Shown here piece after piece: positions 1 to 8,250 of a stretch of 64,000 bases of DNA. The DNA is from Streptomyces sp. NBC_00448. Its GTDB lineage: Bacteria; Actinomycetota; Actinomycetes; Streptomycetales; Streptomycetaceae. Under the pieces are notes generated by a model, which saw only the letters and a list, made by a program, of their open reading frames with translations, made no database searches and was not told where the DNA came from. Each line of letters opens with the position of its first letter. The stretch's first letter is position 1. Where the stretch lies: contig NZ_CP107913.1 of NCBI RefSeq assembly GCF_036014115.1, forward strand, positions 4,697,001 to 4,761,000. Direction: 5' to 3'. A program made the translations under genes and the position numbers.

Positions 1-623
1 TTCTGGTCGTAGGTGGTGACCACCAGCTTGCTGCCGTCCGGCGAGAGGTCCAGGGCGGCCGCGCCCTGCGGCACCGGAATCCAGTGGGTCACCCGGCCCG
101 TGCCGAGGTCGAGGATGCCCACCCGGCGGGCCGGGAGCGCCTGTTCCAGCACGGCCGCGGTGCGCAGACCGGGGGCGACGACCACGTCGGACCAGCGCGT
201 GTCCGTCGCGTAGCGGCCGGTGGCCGGGTTGAGCAGGCTGTAGGTGCGGGTCTGGACCACGTCGTGGTCGGACTGGCGGACGTCGCGGGTGGAGTAGTAG
301 GCGGCCAGCACCTGGTCCCCTGCGGAGATACGGTCGCGGGGCGGGGACTGCGACGGATGGCTCTCGACTCCGGTGACGGCGGGGCTGTCCGCCGAACCGT
401 CGTGCCGGCCGTGCCGGTTCGTCCCGTGGCCCGAGTCCAGCACGGTGGGCGTGGCCACCGCGGCGGCGACGGCGACCACGGTCACGACGGTCGCCGCCGT
501 GAGGCCGCGCGTCCTGTGCCGGGCGCGGCGTGCGAGGACCCGCCCGGCCAGGTCGGCGGGCGCGGGCCGGACGGACTCCGCTTGCTCGCGGAGCGTGTCG
601 CGGACGAGTTCGTCGAAGGTCAC
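1..623 (-). CDS. Membrane-anchored partner of the SigE-type sigma factor, TolB/WD40-like (partial)
   Basis: The 3' end lies outside the window. The start is a GTG at 623 whose first bases form a GTGA overlap with the stop of the upstream sigma-factor gene, so the two are translationally coupled. The visible protein has about 35 charged cytoplasmic residues (starting MTFDELVRDTLREQ), one hydrophobic segment rich in Ala and Val (about residues 38-58), then an extracytoplasmic part with a phrase typical of beta-propeller repeats (LDLSPDGSKLVVTTYDQ) just before the window edge. A short cytoplasmic domain plus one membrane segment, co-transcribed with an ECF-like sigma factor, suggests an anti-sigma or sensor role. 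That role is inferred from context; no known anti-sigma motif was seen. Confidence 0.75.
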   Translation of the reverse strand, partial: MTFDELVRDTLREQAESVRPAPADLAGRVLARRARHRTRGLTAATVVTVVAVAAAVATPTVLDSGHGTNRHGRHDGSADSPAVTGVESHPSQSPPRDRISAGDQVLAAYYSTRDVRQSDHDVVQTRTYSLLNPATGRYATDTRWSDVVVAPGLRTAAVLEQALPARRVGILDLGTGRVTHWIPVPQGAAALDLSPDGSKLVVTTYDQ

Positions 624-1483
624 GGTCGTACCTCCAAAGGGGTGCCGGGGGACGCCGGGCGGGCGGCGCCGCGGGGAACGTCGGACAGGCGAGTGGGAGC
701 GGCGGGCCGGGCCTGACCCGCGGGGCGCTGGGACCGCGCCGGATCGGGTGGTGCGGTGCGGGACGCGGCGTCCCCGGCGTCCGCTGAGCCCATTGCGTCC
801 GTCGCGTCCGTCGCTCGCGCGGCCTCCGTGCCGGTGGACCCTTCGGACGCGTCGGACCCGTCGGACGGCGCCGGAGCGCCGGCCGGGACGCTGACCAGGC
901 TGCCGGCCGTCCCGGTGTACGGCGCCTGCCCGTGGCCGGGCTCGCGCGGGGCGGCGCTCTGCGGCGGCCGCGGTTCCGCGGACCCTTCGAGGTCACCGAG
1001 TTCGGGTGCCAGGGCGCGCAGCCGCGCGAGCGAGCGGTGGGTGGTGGAGCGCACCGTGCCGACCGAGCAGCCGAGCGCGCGGGCGACCTCGGCCTCGGGC
1101 AGGTCCTCGAAGTAGCGCAGCACGAGAACGGTGCGCTGACGGGTGGTCAGCCGGGCGAGGGCGCCCCGCATCAGCAGGCGCAGATCGGCGGCGCCGGTGC
1201 CGTCGCCCCCGGCCGCGCCGTCCGGCGGCTCGGCGACGGACACCTCCTTGCGGCGCCCCTTGAGCCGCCACCTGCTGATCTGCTGCCGGTACAGGACCTG
1301 CCGGACGTACGCCTCCGGCTCGTCGATCCGGCGCCACCGGTTGGCCACTTTGACCAGCGCGTTCTGCAGCAGGTCCTCGGCCGCGTGCCGGTCGCCCCCG
1401 CTGAGCAGCACGGCGGTTCTCAGCAGCGCGGTGGATCGGTTCGCCACGAACTCCTGGAAACCGTCCTGGTCTTCCGCATCCAT
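620..1483 (-). CDS. RNA polymerase sigma factor, SigE family (ECF-like), with long C-terminal tail
   Basis: The first 170 residues or so carry sigma-70 region 2 (FQEFVANRSTALLRTAVLL, then HAAEDLLQNALVKVANRW and the DNA-melting part) and region 4 (LTTRQRTVLVLRYFEDLPEA with the HTH EVARALGCSVGTVRSTTHR). This matches the SigE-type sigma factors common in streptomycetes. The following 110 residues or so are a low-complexity tail rich in Ala, Pro, Ser, Asp and Thr that the family usually lacks. ATG 1483 is preferred over GTG 1489 because a GAAGG ribosome-binding site sits about five bases before it. The stop overlaps the next gene by GTGA. It probably directs transcription of a small stress or envelope regulon including its own operon. 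Confidence 0.9.
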   Translation of the reverse strand: MDAEDQDGFQEFVANRSTALLRTAVLLSGGDRHAAEDLLQNALVKVANRWRRIDEPEAYVRQVLYRQQISRWRLKGRRKEVSVAEPPDGAAGGDGTGAADLRLLMRGALARLTTRQRTVLVLRYFEDLPEAEVARALGCSVGTVRSTTHRSLARLRALAPELGDLEGSAEPRPPQSAAPREPGHGQAPYTGTAGSLVSVPAGAPAPSDGSDASEGSTGTEAARATDATDAMGSADAGDAASRTAPPDPARSQRPAGQARPAAPTRLSDVPRGAARPASPGTPLEVRP

Positions 1484-1609
1484 GGTCACCTTCGCTCTCC
1501 GGCGGCCGATTGCCCCCTCCTGCCGCTACTGACGCGCGCGGGTGCCTCCGGCTATGCCTCCCCTGTGCACCCACCGAACCACCCGCGGTACGCCCGCTAT
1601 CGTGCGACC

Positions 1610-2122
1610 GTGATCGGTTCATCGGCACGGCCCCTGCTCTTCCTGGACGTCGACGGACCGCTCATTCCCTTCGGGGCGACCCGGGATGAGTACCCGAACG
1701 GCTATCCGACGTACACCCCGCAGGACAGCGGCTCGCATCCGCTGCTCGCCAGGGTCGATCCCGCGCTCGGGCCCCGGCTGTCGGCGCTGCCGTGCGACCT
1801 GGTGTGGGCCACCACGTGGGAGGAGGAGGCCAACGAGTGCCTCGCGCCGCTCCTGGGTCTGCCGCGGCTTCCCGTGGTCGCCTGGCCGGAGCCCTCCGAA
1901 CGGGGCGAACTCCGTGGTCCGCACTGGAAGACCCGCCCCCTGCGGGACTGGGCGGCCGGCCGGCCGTTCGCCTGGCTCGACGACGAGATCACCGAGGCCG
2001 ACCGCGCCTGGGTGCGGGCACACCACCCCGCCCCGGCCCTCCTGCACCGGGTCGACCCCCGCCACGGCCTCACCGCCGCCGACCTCGCCACCGTTGACGC
2101 GTGGCTGCGCGCGGCGCGTTGA
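1610..2122 (+). CDS. HAD-like domain protein
   Basis: This 170-residue protein begins with LLFLDVDGPLIPFG, the DxDG motif I signature of the HAD phosphatase-like fold. It continues with DLVWATTWEEEANECLAPLLGL and FAWLDDEITEADRAW, matching motifs of the small HAD-domain proteins of unknown substrate found in Streptomyces. The acidic pair LDDE near residue 126 would be the second Mg-binding site. GTG 1610 is chosen because the DVDG motif begins about 12 residues in; an in-frame GTG at 1565 is possible but adds non-conserved sequence. It is transcribed alone, converging on the thioesterase gene. Phosphatase activity is inferred from the fold only. Confidence 0.8.
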   Translation: MIGSSARPLLFLDVDGPLIPFGATRDEYPNGYPTYTPQDSGSHPLLARVDPALGPRLSALPCDLVWATTWEEEANECLAPLLGLPRLPVVAWPEPSERGELRGPHWKTRPLRDWAAGRPFAWLDDEITEADRAWVRAHHPAPALLHRVDPRHGLTAADLATVDAWLRAAR

Positions 2123-2152
2123 CGTCAGGCCCGCGGGGTTCCGGGGGCGCGT

Positions 2153-2878
2153 TCAGGCCGTCACCGCGAGACCGTCGACGAACTCCTTTATGTGGCGCAG
2201 CAGTTGTCCGTGGTGGGGTGGGGTGAAGACGTCGAAGTGGCCGCAGTCCAGGTCCCGGACGGTGAGGCGGGTGGCGAGCGAGCGCCAGCGGGCGATCTGC
2301 GCCTCGCGGTCGGGGCTCGCGCAGGCGAGCAGGAGTGTGGGGGTGTCGCTGGGCTGCCGGACACGATGGGCTCGTGCGGCGGCGAGATGGGCGGCGGCGG
2401 TGGAGCGCAGCAGCGCCGGCTCGAAGCCCGAGGACAGCCCGCCGGCGGAGTGTTCGATGCTGTCGAGCGGATGGGAGCGCAGCAGCGCGTTGTCCGGTTC
2501 CAGTTCGGGGTGGCTGTCGATCATGACGACGGCGGGCGGCGGCGTGCCCCCGGCGTTCCCCGCGACTACGGCCGCGGCCTCCGCGGCCAACTCCCGGGCG
2601 AGGATGCCGCCCAGCGACCAGCCGGCGAGCAGGGCGGGCGGTCGGGGAAGCGCGTCGAGGAGTTCCCGGTAGGAAGCCGTCATCCGTGGGACGCTCCGCT
2701 CCGGGCGCTCGCCGGGCAACAGCCCCGCCGCGCGGATGCCGTAGACCGTTCCGTGCCGGGCCAGTTGGAGCGTGAGGCCGACGTACTGGCCGAGCCCGCC
2801 GCCCGCGGGATGGATCAGCACGGTGTCCAGTGGACCGCTGCGCCGGCCCAAGGTCATGAGCAGCCCGTCCTCGCTCAT
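2153..2878 (-). CDS. Type II (NRPS/PKS-type) thioesterase, alpha/beta hydrolase
   Basis: A 241-residue alpha/beta hydrolase. The nucleophile elbow GWSLGG places the catalytic Ser at residue 88; an HPAGGGLGQY oxyanion motif lies near residues 23-32; the C-terminal LDCGHFDVF supplies the likely catalytic His. This pattern is typical of thioesterase domains that release products, or hydrolyse mis-primed acyl groups, from carrier proteins of nonribosomal peptide or polyketide synthetases. No synthetase or carrier protein lies in the window. ATG 2878 overlaps the stop of the upstream gene (ATGA), fixing the start and showing translational coupling to a small membrane protein. A general thioesterase role is equally possible. 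Confidence 0.82.
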   Translation of the reverse strand: MSEDGLLMTLGRRSGPLDTVLIHPAGGGLGQYVGLTLQLARHGTVYGIRAAGLLPGERPERSVPRMTASYRELLDALPRPPALLAGWSLGGILARELAAEAAAVVAGNAGGTPPPAVVMIDSHPELEPDNALLRSHPLDSIEHSAGGLSSGFEPALLRSTAAAHLAAARAHRVRQPSDTPTLLLACASPDREAQIARWRSLATRLTVRDLDCGHFDVFTPPHHGQLLRHIKEFVDGLAVTA

Positions 2879-3156
2879 CGGCCGGCCCGCTGGGTGACGG
2901 CGCCGCACACCAGCGCCACGACCGCCGCGATACCCGCGATCGCCGCGATCAGCGCGGCCAGTACGGCGCGCACGGTGGTCACCGTCCAGGGGCCCATGCC
3001 CCCCAGGGCCCAGGCGGTGGCCGGGAAGGCCGGCGAGAAGACCACCGCGTCCGCCACGGCCGGCCTGCTCCCCGGCACTCTCCCTCGATCGGCGCCCCCC
3101 GGTACATCCGCCGGTGCGGCGGCTCGCCGGGTGGTCGCGCCGGGCTCCACGTTCAT
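2875..3156 (-). CDS. Small membrane protein coupled to thioesterase gene
   Basis: This 93-residue protein is not recognised. The N-terminal half is polar and Ala/Pro-rich; the C-terminal half has a moderately hydrophobic stretch (PATAWALGGMGPW) and a clear membrane helix (VRAVLAALIAAIAGIAAVV), ending in a short basic tail. ATG 3156 is chosen because AGGAAAGG sits about eight bases upstream; an in-frame ATG at 3174 and longer in-frame extensions exist. Its stop overlaps the thioesterase start by ATGA, so the pair is one transcriptional unit. Function unknown. Confidence 0.55.
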   Translation of the reverse strand: MNVEPGATTRRAAAPADVPGGADRGRVPGSRPAVADAVVFSPAFPATAWALGGMGPWTVTTVRAVLAALIAAIAGIAAVVALVCGAVTQRAGR

Positions 3157-3680
3157 GGCGGGGCCTTTCCTCATCGGGATCGCATCGAACGCGTCGGGCT
3201 CATCGGGGATTCCGCAACGGCGCCTGGCAGAAAGCCTGGTGACCGTGGACCGCTCCGGGCGCTTCGGCGAGGCGGCCCGGGACACGGGCAGTCTACGGAA
3301 GGCGTCGGAACGGACCCATGCGTCCAAGCCCTGCGGCCACGCCCTCCGCGACGGTTCCGGTGCACTTGGGCGCGCCGCGGACACCCGGGCGGCGGGTCCT
3401 TCGGGCGGACGTCTCCCGGGCCGGATTCGCCAACGTCTCCTGGTCGCAGGGGTGTTCGCCCGGCACTTCGCGTTCCCCTCCCGTGCGGGATGCCGGGATG
3501 GCCGATTCTGTGCCGTGCCGGGGTGTCAACGCGCGCCTGTGTCAGGGCACATGAGGATCTGCGCCGGGCGACCGTAGCCGGGCGGAGCGGACCGCCGAGG
3601 GTGTCGCACACCCCACAAGAACCCGGCAGAGAAGTCGAATTCACGGCAGGACCGGCCAACTCACCGGCGAACAGGCCGTA
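3157..3680. other. Non-coding stretch without recognisable gene
   Basis: About 520 bases between the thioesterase operon start and the hairpin downstream of the snapalysin gene. Open frames here are GC-driven shadows with Arg/Pro/Gly-rich translations and no recognised domain. It should hold the promoter of the thioesterase operon, but I could not pick a convincing -35/-10 pair. Confidence 0.5.
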
Positions 3681-3714
3681 CGAAGGGTCCCGCAGACCGC
3701 CGCAGGACCCTTCG
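3681..3714 (-). terminator. Hairpin terminator downstream of snapalysin gene
   Basis: A 13-bp inverted repeat (CGAAGGGTCCCGC / GCAGGACCCTTCG, one wobble) with an 8-base loop lies 24 bases past the stop of the minus-strand metalloprotease gene. There is no long U tract, which is normal for actinomycete terminators. Confidence 0.6.
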
Positions 3715-3737
3715 ACCGTAGGACGGTGTGGCGACGG

Positions 3738-4328
3738 TCAGCGTGCGCCGGCGAGCGCGGGCGCCGACCAGACGTCGACCACGACCTGCCGGTGGTGCGG
3801 GCGCGCCGCCGCCGCTCCGTCGGCGTAGTTCTGGTCGACCTGTGCCGCCTCGGCCGCGTCCGGCGTGGCGTCGGTGCACGAAGTGCCGGGGCCGTGGCCG
3901 GACATGAGCTCCGAGCAGGGGCCGCTGTAGTCGTCGAGCAGCCCGAGGATGTGGCCGGTCTCGTGCGCCGCGATCCGGGTCACGTCGTAGCCCTCGTCCA
4001 CCGCTTCCTGTCCCAGCTCCACCTCACCGCTGCCGCCCGGGAAGATCGGCCCCAGCGTGGTCTCGGGCCAGCCGTCCGTCGCCACGTAGACGTAGTCGGC
4101 CGCGCCGGGCGAACTCGCCGGCACCAGCCGCACGTTGTGCACCGCGTCGTTCCAGTTCTGCACGCCCTGCGTGATCGCGCTCGCCCACTGCCCCGCCTGG
4201 CTGGCGTCGTACGTCAGCGTGACCACCGCCGTGGTCGCCTTCGGTGCGGAGTGCGCCGAGGCGACCCCGCACGTCGTACCCAACATGGCCGGGATGAGCG
4301 CCGCCATGGCGACTGTTCGCTTGATCAT
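3738..4328 (-). CDS. snpA: Snapalysin-type secreted small neutral metalloprotease (M7)
   Basis: A 196-residue preprotein. The N-terminus (MIKRTVAMAALIPAMLGTT, ending near ASAHS) is a Sec signal peptide. The mature part contains AAHETGHILGLLDDYSG: zinc ligands H122, H126 and D132 and catalytic E123 in the HExxHxxGxxD signature of snapalysins. Two Cys residues after the motif (PCSELMSG and TSCTD) are placed as expected for the family disulfide. Snapalysin genes in Streptomyces often neighbour a divergent LysR regulator (snpR); none is here. ATG 4328 gives a normal signal peptide; in-frame starts at 4352 and 4361 are possible. A hairpin follows the stop. Role: extracellular protein degradation. 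Confidence 0.92.
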   Translation of the reverse strand: MIKRTVAMAALIPAMLGTTCGVASAHSAPKATTAVVTLTYDASQAGQWASAITQGVQNWNDAVHNVRLVPASSPGAADYVYVATDGWPETTLGPIFPGGSGEVELGQEAVDEGYDVTRIAAHETGHILGLLDDYSGPCSELMSGHGPGTSCTDATPDAAEAAQVDQNYADGAAAARPHHRQVVVDVWSAPALAGAR

Positions 4329-4547
4329 GAGACTCGTGCGCCTCCTTGGCATCAGTTGCACCAGAAGTCACCAGAGCATCATGAGCACGACAACCTCCAC
4401 AAGTACCCGGCACCCGGCAGTTCCCGAACCCCCGTCCGATCCGGGCGGGTCGGCGGCCCACGGCACTCCGCCTCCCCGGCGGTGGAGCAGGCTGCGCGCC
4501 CGTGCTAGATTCGCCTGCTTTTCTTCAATGACTGGGGGGTTCTTGAA

Positions 4548-6059
4548 ATGCGACGCATCACCGCGTTCGCCGGCACCGCTGCCGTGCTGACGCCGCTCCT
4601 CCTGATGAACGCCGGCTCCGCGTCCGCCGCGGCGAGCAGTTCGCTGACCGTCAGCACCATCGGCCGGGACGGCAAGTCCGTGTCCAGCGGCCCGCAGGCG
4701 GTCAACGTCAAGACGCACGACCTGTACTACCTGACCAGCGGCAAGGCGACGAAGCTGCCCAAGGGCAGTTACGACGTGATCGTGGACGTCTTCAACACCC
4801 GGGACGACACCGACACGCTCGGCGCCAAGCGGGTGACGGTGTCGGGCGGTTCGAAGACGACCATCGACGCCCGGCAGGGCCACGCGGTGAAGGAAGCGCT
4901 GAGCCCGGCCGCGCCCAGCGGCTACGACCAGCTCCTCACCGTCAACCTGTGCACGGCGGGGTCCGGCGAGGTCAGCGCCTGGGCGGGCACGGGCGGCCTG
5001 TTCGTGATCCCGTCGTCGCTGTCCACGGTCGAGTTGGCCTACGGCTCGACCTGGACGCCCGACAGCGGCGACGGCCGCGGTCCCGTCTACGTGGGCACGG
5101 GCGTGCACAAGAAGGGCCTGCCGAGCGGGCTTTCCGCCACCTTCCACCAGTCCTCGCTGGCCTCGCTCAAGGTGACCGCCCGCGGCGGCCCCCAGACCGG
5201 CCGCTCGCGCGTCGAGATCACCCGGAACAGCAGCGACATCTGCCAGGCATCCTCCGCGCGGGTGGACACCGAAGCCACGCTGCCGTACGGCTTCACCGCG
5301 CACCTGACCGGCGGGTCCTGGCAGGTCTCCGAGACCGCCAACGACTACGTCTACGGCCCGACGCACCAGTACAGCGCCGGCAAGAGCTACGGCATCACGC
5401 TCAACCGCGCGGTGTGGGGTCCGAGCGGCGACCTGCCGTACACGTGGGGCTCCGGACACCGGCTGTACTTCGGGGACATCGGGATGTTCACGGACCCCGT
5501 GCTCGGGGTCCCCGGCAGGGCGACGACGACCTACAAGCTCACCAAGGCCGGCAAGTCCCTGTCCACGAAGTCGCACCAGCCGGTGATCAAGAGCGCCGGC
5601 TGGTACACGCTGACCGAGGCGGCCACCCGGCACCCCCTCCACAAGCTCGCGGCCGGCGCCTCGTCCAGCAAGGCGACGGTGAGCATGCACTTCTACGCCA
5701 ACCCCAAGGCGACCGACCAGGTGCGGGGCTATCTGACCCGGTTCACGCCGGTGGCCCTCGACTCGTCCGACCGGGCCCGGCCGGGCGCCACCACCACCGT
5801 CGACCTGGGGATGCTGCGGAACAAGCCGTCCGACCCCGAGGTGCGCCAACTCTCCGACACGGCCAAGAAGGTAAGGGTCTGGGCCTCCTTCGACGGCGGC
5901 AGGACCTGGCACGCGGAGACCGTCAAGCACGCGGGCAGCGCCTGGACCACGGCCGTCCACGACCCCAAGTCCGGTACGGTCTCGCTGCGTTCGACGGTCG
6001 ACGACAGCCACGGCGACACGACGACCACCACCGTCGTCAACGCGTACACGGTGAGCTGA
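4548..6059 (+). CDS. Secreted protein of unknown function, beta-rich
   Basis: A 503-residue exported protein. A signal peptide (MRRITAFAGTAAVLTPLLLM, cleaved around SASAAAS) is followed by a beta-strand-rich body with many Ser, Thr and Gly. Residues about 50-90 (YYLTSGKATKLPKGSYDVIVDVF) look like a carboxypeptidase-regulatory or Ig-like fold, and the C-terminus (KVRVWASFDGGRTWHAETV) resembles the Ig-like tail found after some secreted peptidases. No catalytic motif was found, so it may be an accessory exoprotein. ATG 4548 has a G-rich ribosome-binding site (GGGGGG) about eight bases upstream. It is transcribed alone, divergent from the metalloprotease gene, and ends before a strong hairpin terminator. 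Confidence 0.8.
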   Translation: MRRITAFAGTAAVLTPLLLMNAGSASAAASSSLTVSTIGRDGKSVSSGPQAVNVKTHDLYYLTSGKATKLPKGSYDVIVDVFNTRDDTDTLGAKRVTVSGGSKTTIDARQGHAVKEALSPAAPSGYDQLLTVNLCTAGSGEVSAWAGTGGLFVIPSSLSTVELAYGSTWTPDSGDGRGPVYVGTGVHKKGLPSGLSATFHQSSLASLKVTARGGPQTGRSRVEITRNSSDICQASSARVDTEATLPYGFTAHLTGGSWQVSETANDYVYGPTHQYSAGKSYGITLNRAVWGPSGDLPYTWGSGHRLYFGDIGMFTDPVLGVPGRATTTYKLTKAGKSLSTKSHQPVIKSAGWYTLTEAATRHPLHKLAAGASSSKATVSMHFYANPKATDQVRGYLTRFTPVALDSSDRARPGATTTVDLGMLRNKPSDPEVRQLSDTAKKVRVWASFDGGRTWHAETVKHAGSAWTTAVHDPKSGTVSLRSTVDDSHGDTTTTTVVNAYTVS

Positions 6060-6109
6060 CGTTCGCCGCGGCGACCGTCGCGGACACGGCACGCACATGC
6101 GGTTCGCGT

Positions 6110-6151
6110 CGGCGGGGCACGGCCTGGACGGCCGTGCCCCGCCGGCGTTTT
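6110..6151 (+). terminator. Rho-independent-type terminator
   Basis: A perfect 14-bp inverted repeat (CGGCGGGGCACGGC, loop CTGGACG, then the complement) at 6110-6144, followed by GCGTTTTC. It lies 50 bases past the stop of the secreted-protein gene. Confidence 0.85.
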
Positions 6152-6297
6152 CACCGGTCGGACACAGGACAGGGCGGCCCCGGCCGCCGGGGACCCTGTC
6201 GCCTGGCCGGGAAGTTCCTGTCACCGTTCGGTGAAACTCCGCTGGAAGGATGATGACTGCCCGATACACCCAGCAGTGCAAGCGACTTGAGGTCCTC

Positions 6298-6981
6298 ATG
6301 CCGATCAGCCCCCGACGTTCCGCCGTCGCCGCCGCCGTCCTCGCCGCGGCCTGCGCCGTCACGCTCTCCGCGTGCGGGTCGTCCGACGGGACGTCGCACG
6401 CCTCGGCGTCGAACTCCGCGAGCCAGCAGGGCGCACCCGGCGACGGGACCTCCCTCTCGCCTTCCGGCAACGACGGCAGCGGCGCCACCCAGGACCCGGC
6501 GGGGGCCACCACGGCACCGGGGACGGCGCCCACCACGGCGCCCGCCGGCGCCCCCGCCGGAAAGTCGGGGACGTCCCGCTGCCACACCTCGGACCTGACG
6601 CTCTCGTTCGAGACGGGCGGGGACGCGGCGCCCGACACGACCTCGGACGCCCAGCAGACCGCCGGGATATCGGTGCACAACCGCAGCAGCCACGCCTGCC
6701 AGGTCGGCGGCTTCCCGGGCCTGGACCTCAACAGCGGCTCCACGCACTGGTCGCTGACCCGCCAGAGCAAGCACTACAGCGCGATCACGCTCGCCCCCGG
6801 CGACAACACCGACTTCCAGATCACCTTCCTGCCCGAGCCCAAGGGCAAGTGGACCCCGAAGTCGGTGACCGTCACGCCCCCCAACGAGACCACCAGCGTG
6901 ACCCTTGCATGGCCGTGGGGCCCGGTCCTCCTCCAGGACGGCGCGACGCACCCCGGCACGTACGTCGGCCCGATCGGCTAG
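6298..6981 (+). CDS. DUF4232 lipoprotein
   Basis: A 227-residue lipoprotein. The signal ends in the lipobox LSAC with the lipidated Cys at residue 26. A Ser/Ala/Thr/Pro-rich linker of about 70 residues follows, then a DUF4232 domain starting RCHTSDLTLSFETGG. Two Cys residues (CHTSD and HACQVGG) probably form the disulfide seen in this family, and the domain ends AWPWGPVLLQDG. DUF4232 proteins are abundant surface proteins of actinomycetes with no assigned activity. ATG 6298 is preferred to the in-frame 6250 because GAGG lies just upstream and the signal peptide then starts properly. Another DUF4232 lipoprotein is at 48.4 kb. Confidence 0.88.
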   Translation: MPISPRRSAVAAAVLAAACAVTLSACGSSDGTSHASASNSASQQGAPGDGTSLSPSGNDGSGATQDPAGATTAPGTAPTTAPAGAPAGKSGTSRCHTSDLTLSFETGGDAAPDTTSDAQQTAGISVHNRSSHACQVGGFPGLDLNSGSTHWSLTRQSKHYSAITLAPGDNTDFQITFLPEPKGKWTPKSVTVTPPNETTSVTLAWPWGPVLLQDGATHPGTYVGPIG

Positions 6982-7216
6982 GTGTTCTGTCCGGGGGTTG
7001 TGGACAGTGGCCATGATCACTGTGTGGGGATCTTGAACAAGTGTGGGCCCGCCGGGTTCGGTGTGGATTGCGACGTCCCATCGGCCCGAAAGACCCACAC
7101 GCCACACCGTAATGCACCCCTGACCGAGACCGGTCGTCTGCTTCTTGCCCGCTGCGTCGTGGAAGGCGGAGCGAACGGCTTCGGTGCGGCTCGGGTGCCC
7201 TGGGGTGCCCATCGCG

Positions 7217-7342
7217 CTACGGAACGGGGGGCTCGCTGGCGATAACCAGGCCGATCGCGAGGCCGCAGCCCAGGGCCAGGAGTGCGATCAGCACGATTCC
7301 GGTCCAGCCGGCGATGAGGGCGATCTTCCAGCGGCGGATCAC
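7217..7342 (-). CDS. 41-residue single-pass membrane microprotein
   Basis: A GTG-started frame reading (V/M)IRRWKIALIAGWTGIVLI followed by more hydrophobic residues and ending ASEPPVP. Two Arg before a roughly 28-residue hydrophobic helix give a clear membrane topology. The GTG at 7342 overlaps the stop of the XRE/DUF5753 gene (GTGA), continuing a chain of 4-base overlaps through this operon, which strongly supports translation. Function unknown; it could be a membrane effector or anchor controlled by the regulator. Confidence 0.6.
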   Translation of the reverse strand: MIRRWKIALIAGWTGIVLIALLALGCGLAIGLVIASEPPVP

Positions 7343-8250
7343 GGGACATCCCCCGCATTCACATCGGTGTCGCTCCTCGCGCGGTCGTTCGGGTCATAGG
7401 CGGTGCGCAGGGCTTGGAGATGGGAGAGGGATTGGGTGGGGGTGAGGGCGAGGTCGCGGAGGGCGTCGTAGGTGTGGCGGAGTTGCTGGATGTCGTCTGG
7501 GTCATCGATGAAGTGGCCGCTGGTGGTGCTGTGGGCGTAGGCGAGGGTGCGGCCGTCGCGATAGGTGAGGACTTGGAGCGGGCCGTGCAGGAGGTGGGGA
7601 CCGGTGTGCAGGGGCAGGATCTGTACGGCGATGGCGGGGTGGTGGGCGGCGTCGATCAGGTGGTCGAGCTGGTCGAGCCAGGTGGCGGGGCTGCGGGCGG
7701 CGCGGTGGAGGACGACCTCATCGAGGATGGCGCGGTAGTGGGTGGGGGGTGTGTGGTGGTTGGTCAGGCGGGTTTGCCGTCGTCGGAGTGCTTCGATCTG
7801 CGCGGTCAGGGCATTGGGCGGTCGGGGGCCGGTGGTGGTGAGCCGCTCCTCGGCGTAGGCGGGGGTCTGGAGGAGGTCGGGCACGGTGCTGAGGGCGTAT
7901 TCCTGGATGCCGGCCGCAGTGGTTTCCAGTGCGGCGATGCCGCCGGCTGTGAGTTGACTGCCTTCGCGTTTGGCCAGATGCCATAGCTGGACCAGGAGGC
8001 CGTCGGTGGCGTATATGCGGTCCAGGGCGGTGGCGACCTCCAGGGTGCCGAGTCGGCCTCCAGTCTCCAACCGGTGCAGGTACGACTGCTCGTAGTGGCA
8101 TCGGTCGGACAGTTCGACGAGGGTGAGTCCGGCCTTCCTGCGCAGTTCGGCGAGGTGGTGGGCGTACAGGGCGCGAGCGGTCACCTCGCCGCTGAGGAAC
8201 GTCTGCATCGGCGCCGTGGGCTCGCTCGGCTTGGTCGCGGGCGCCTTCAC
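7339..8250 (-). CDS. XRE-family regulator with DUF5753 domain
   Basis: A 303-residue protein. Residues about 25-85 form an HTH (LAELRRKAGLTLVELSDRC ... SYLHRLETGGRLG). The C-terminal 180 residues are a DUF5753 domain: the GIQEYALSTVPDLLQTPAYA signature, then EALRRRQTRL, the DEVVLHR strand and VLTYRDGRTLAYAHS. These proteins occur in Streptomyces in large numbers, usually beside a DUF397 partner; here the partners are a DUF6907-like gene and small proteins. GTG 8250 is set by a GTGA overlap with the upstream gene. It probably binds DNA in its own operon and may be controlled by protein partners. Confidence 0.88.
   Translation of the reverse strand: MKAPATKPSEPTAPMQTFLSGEVTARALYAHHLAELRRKAGLTLVELSDRCHYEQSYLHRLETGGRLGTLEVATALDRIYATDGLLVQLWHLAKREGSQLTAGGIAALETTAAGIQEYALSTVPDLLQTPAYAEERLTTTGPRPPNALTAQIEALRRRQTRLTNHHTPPTHYRAILDEVVLHRAARSPATWLDQLDHLIDAAHHPAIAVQILPLHTGPHLLHGPLQVLTYRDGRTLAYAHSTTSGHFIDDPDDIQQLRHTYDALRDLALTPTQSLSHLQALRTAYDPNDRARSDTDVNAGDVP

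Noticed and set aside
3171..3659. 162-codon frame on the minus strand
   Set aside because: Arg/Pro/Gly/Ser-rich translation without domain or good ribosome-binding site; the region looks non-coding.
4368..6770. 800-codon open frame on the minus strand
   Set aside because: It spans the secreted protein, a terminator and the DUF4232 gene on the other strand; compositional artefact.
6982..7216. Remnant of an insertion sequence
   Set aside because: Base composition is mixed and a few short repeats occur, but no inverted terminal repeats or transposase sequence could be recognised.
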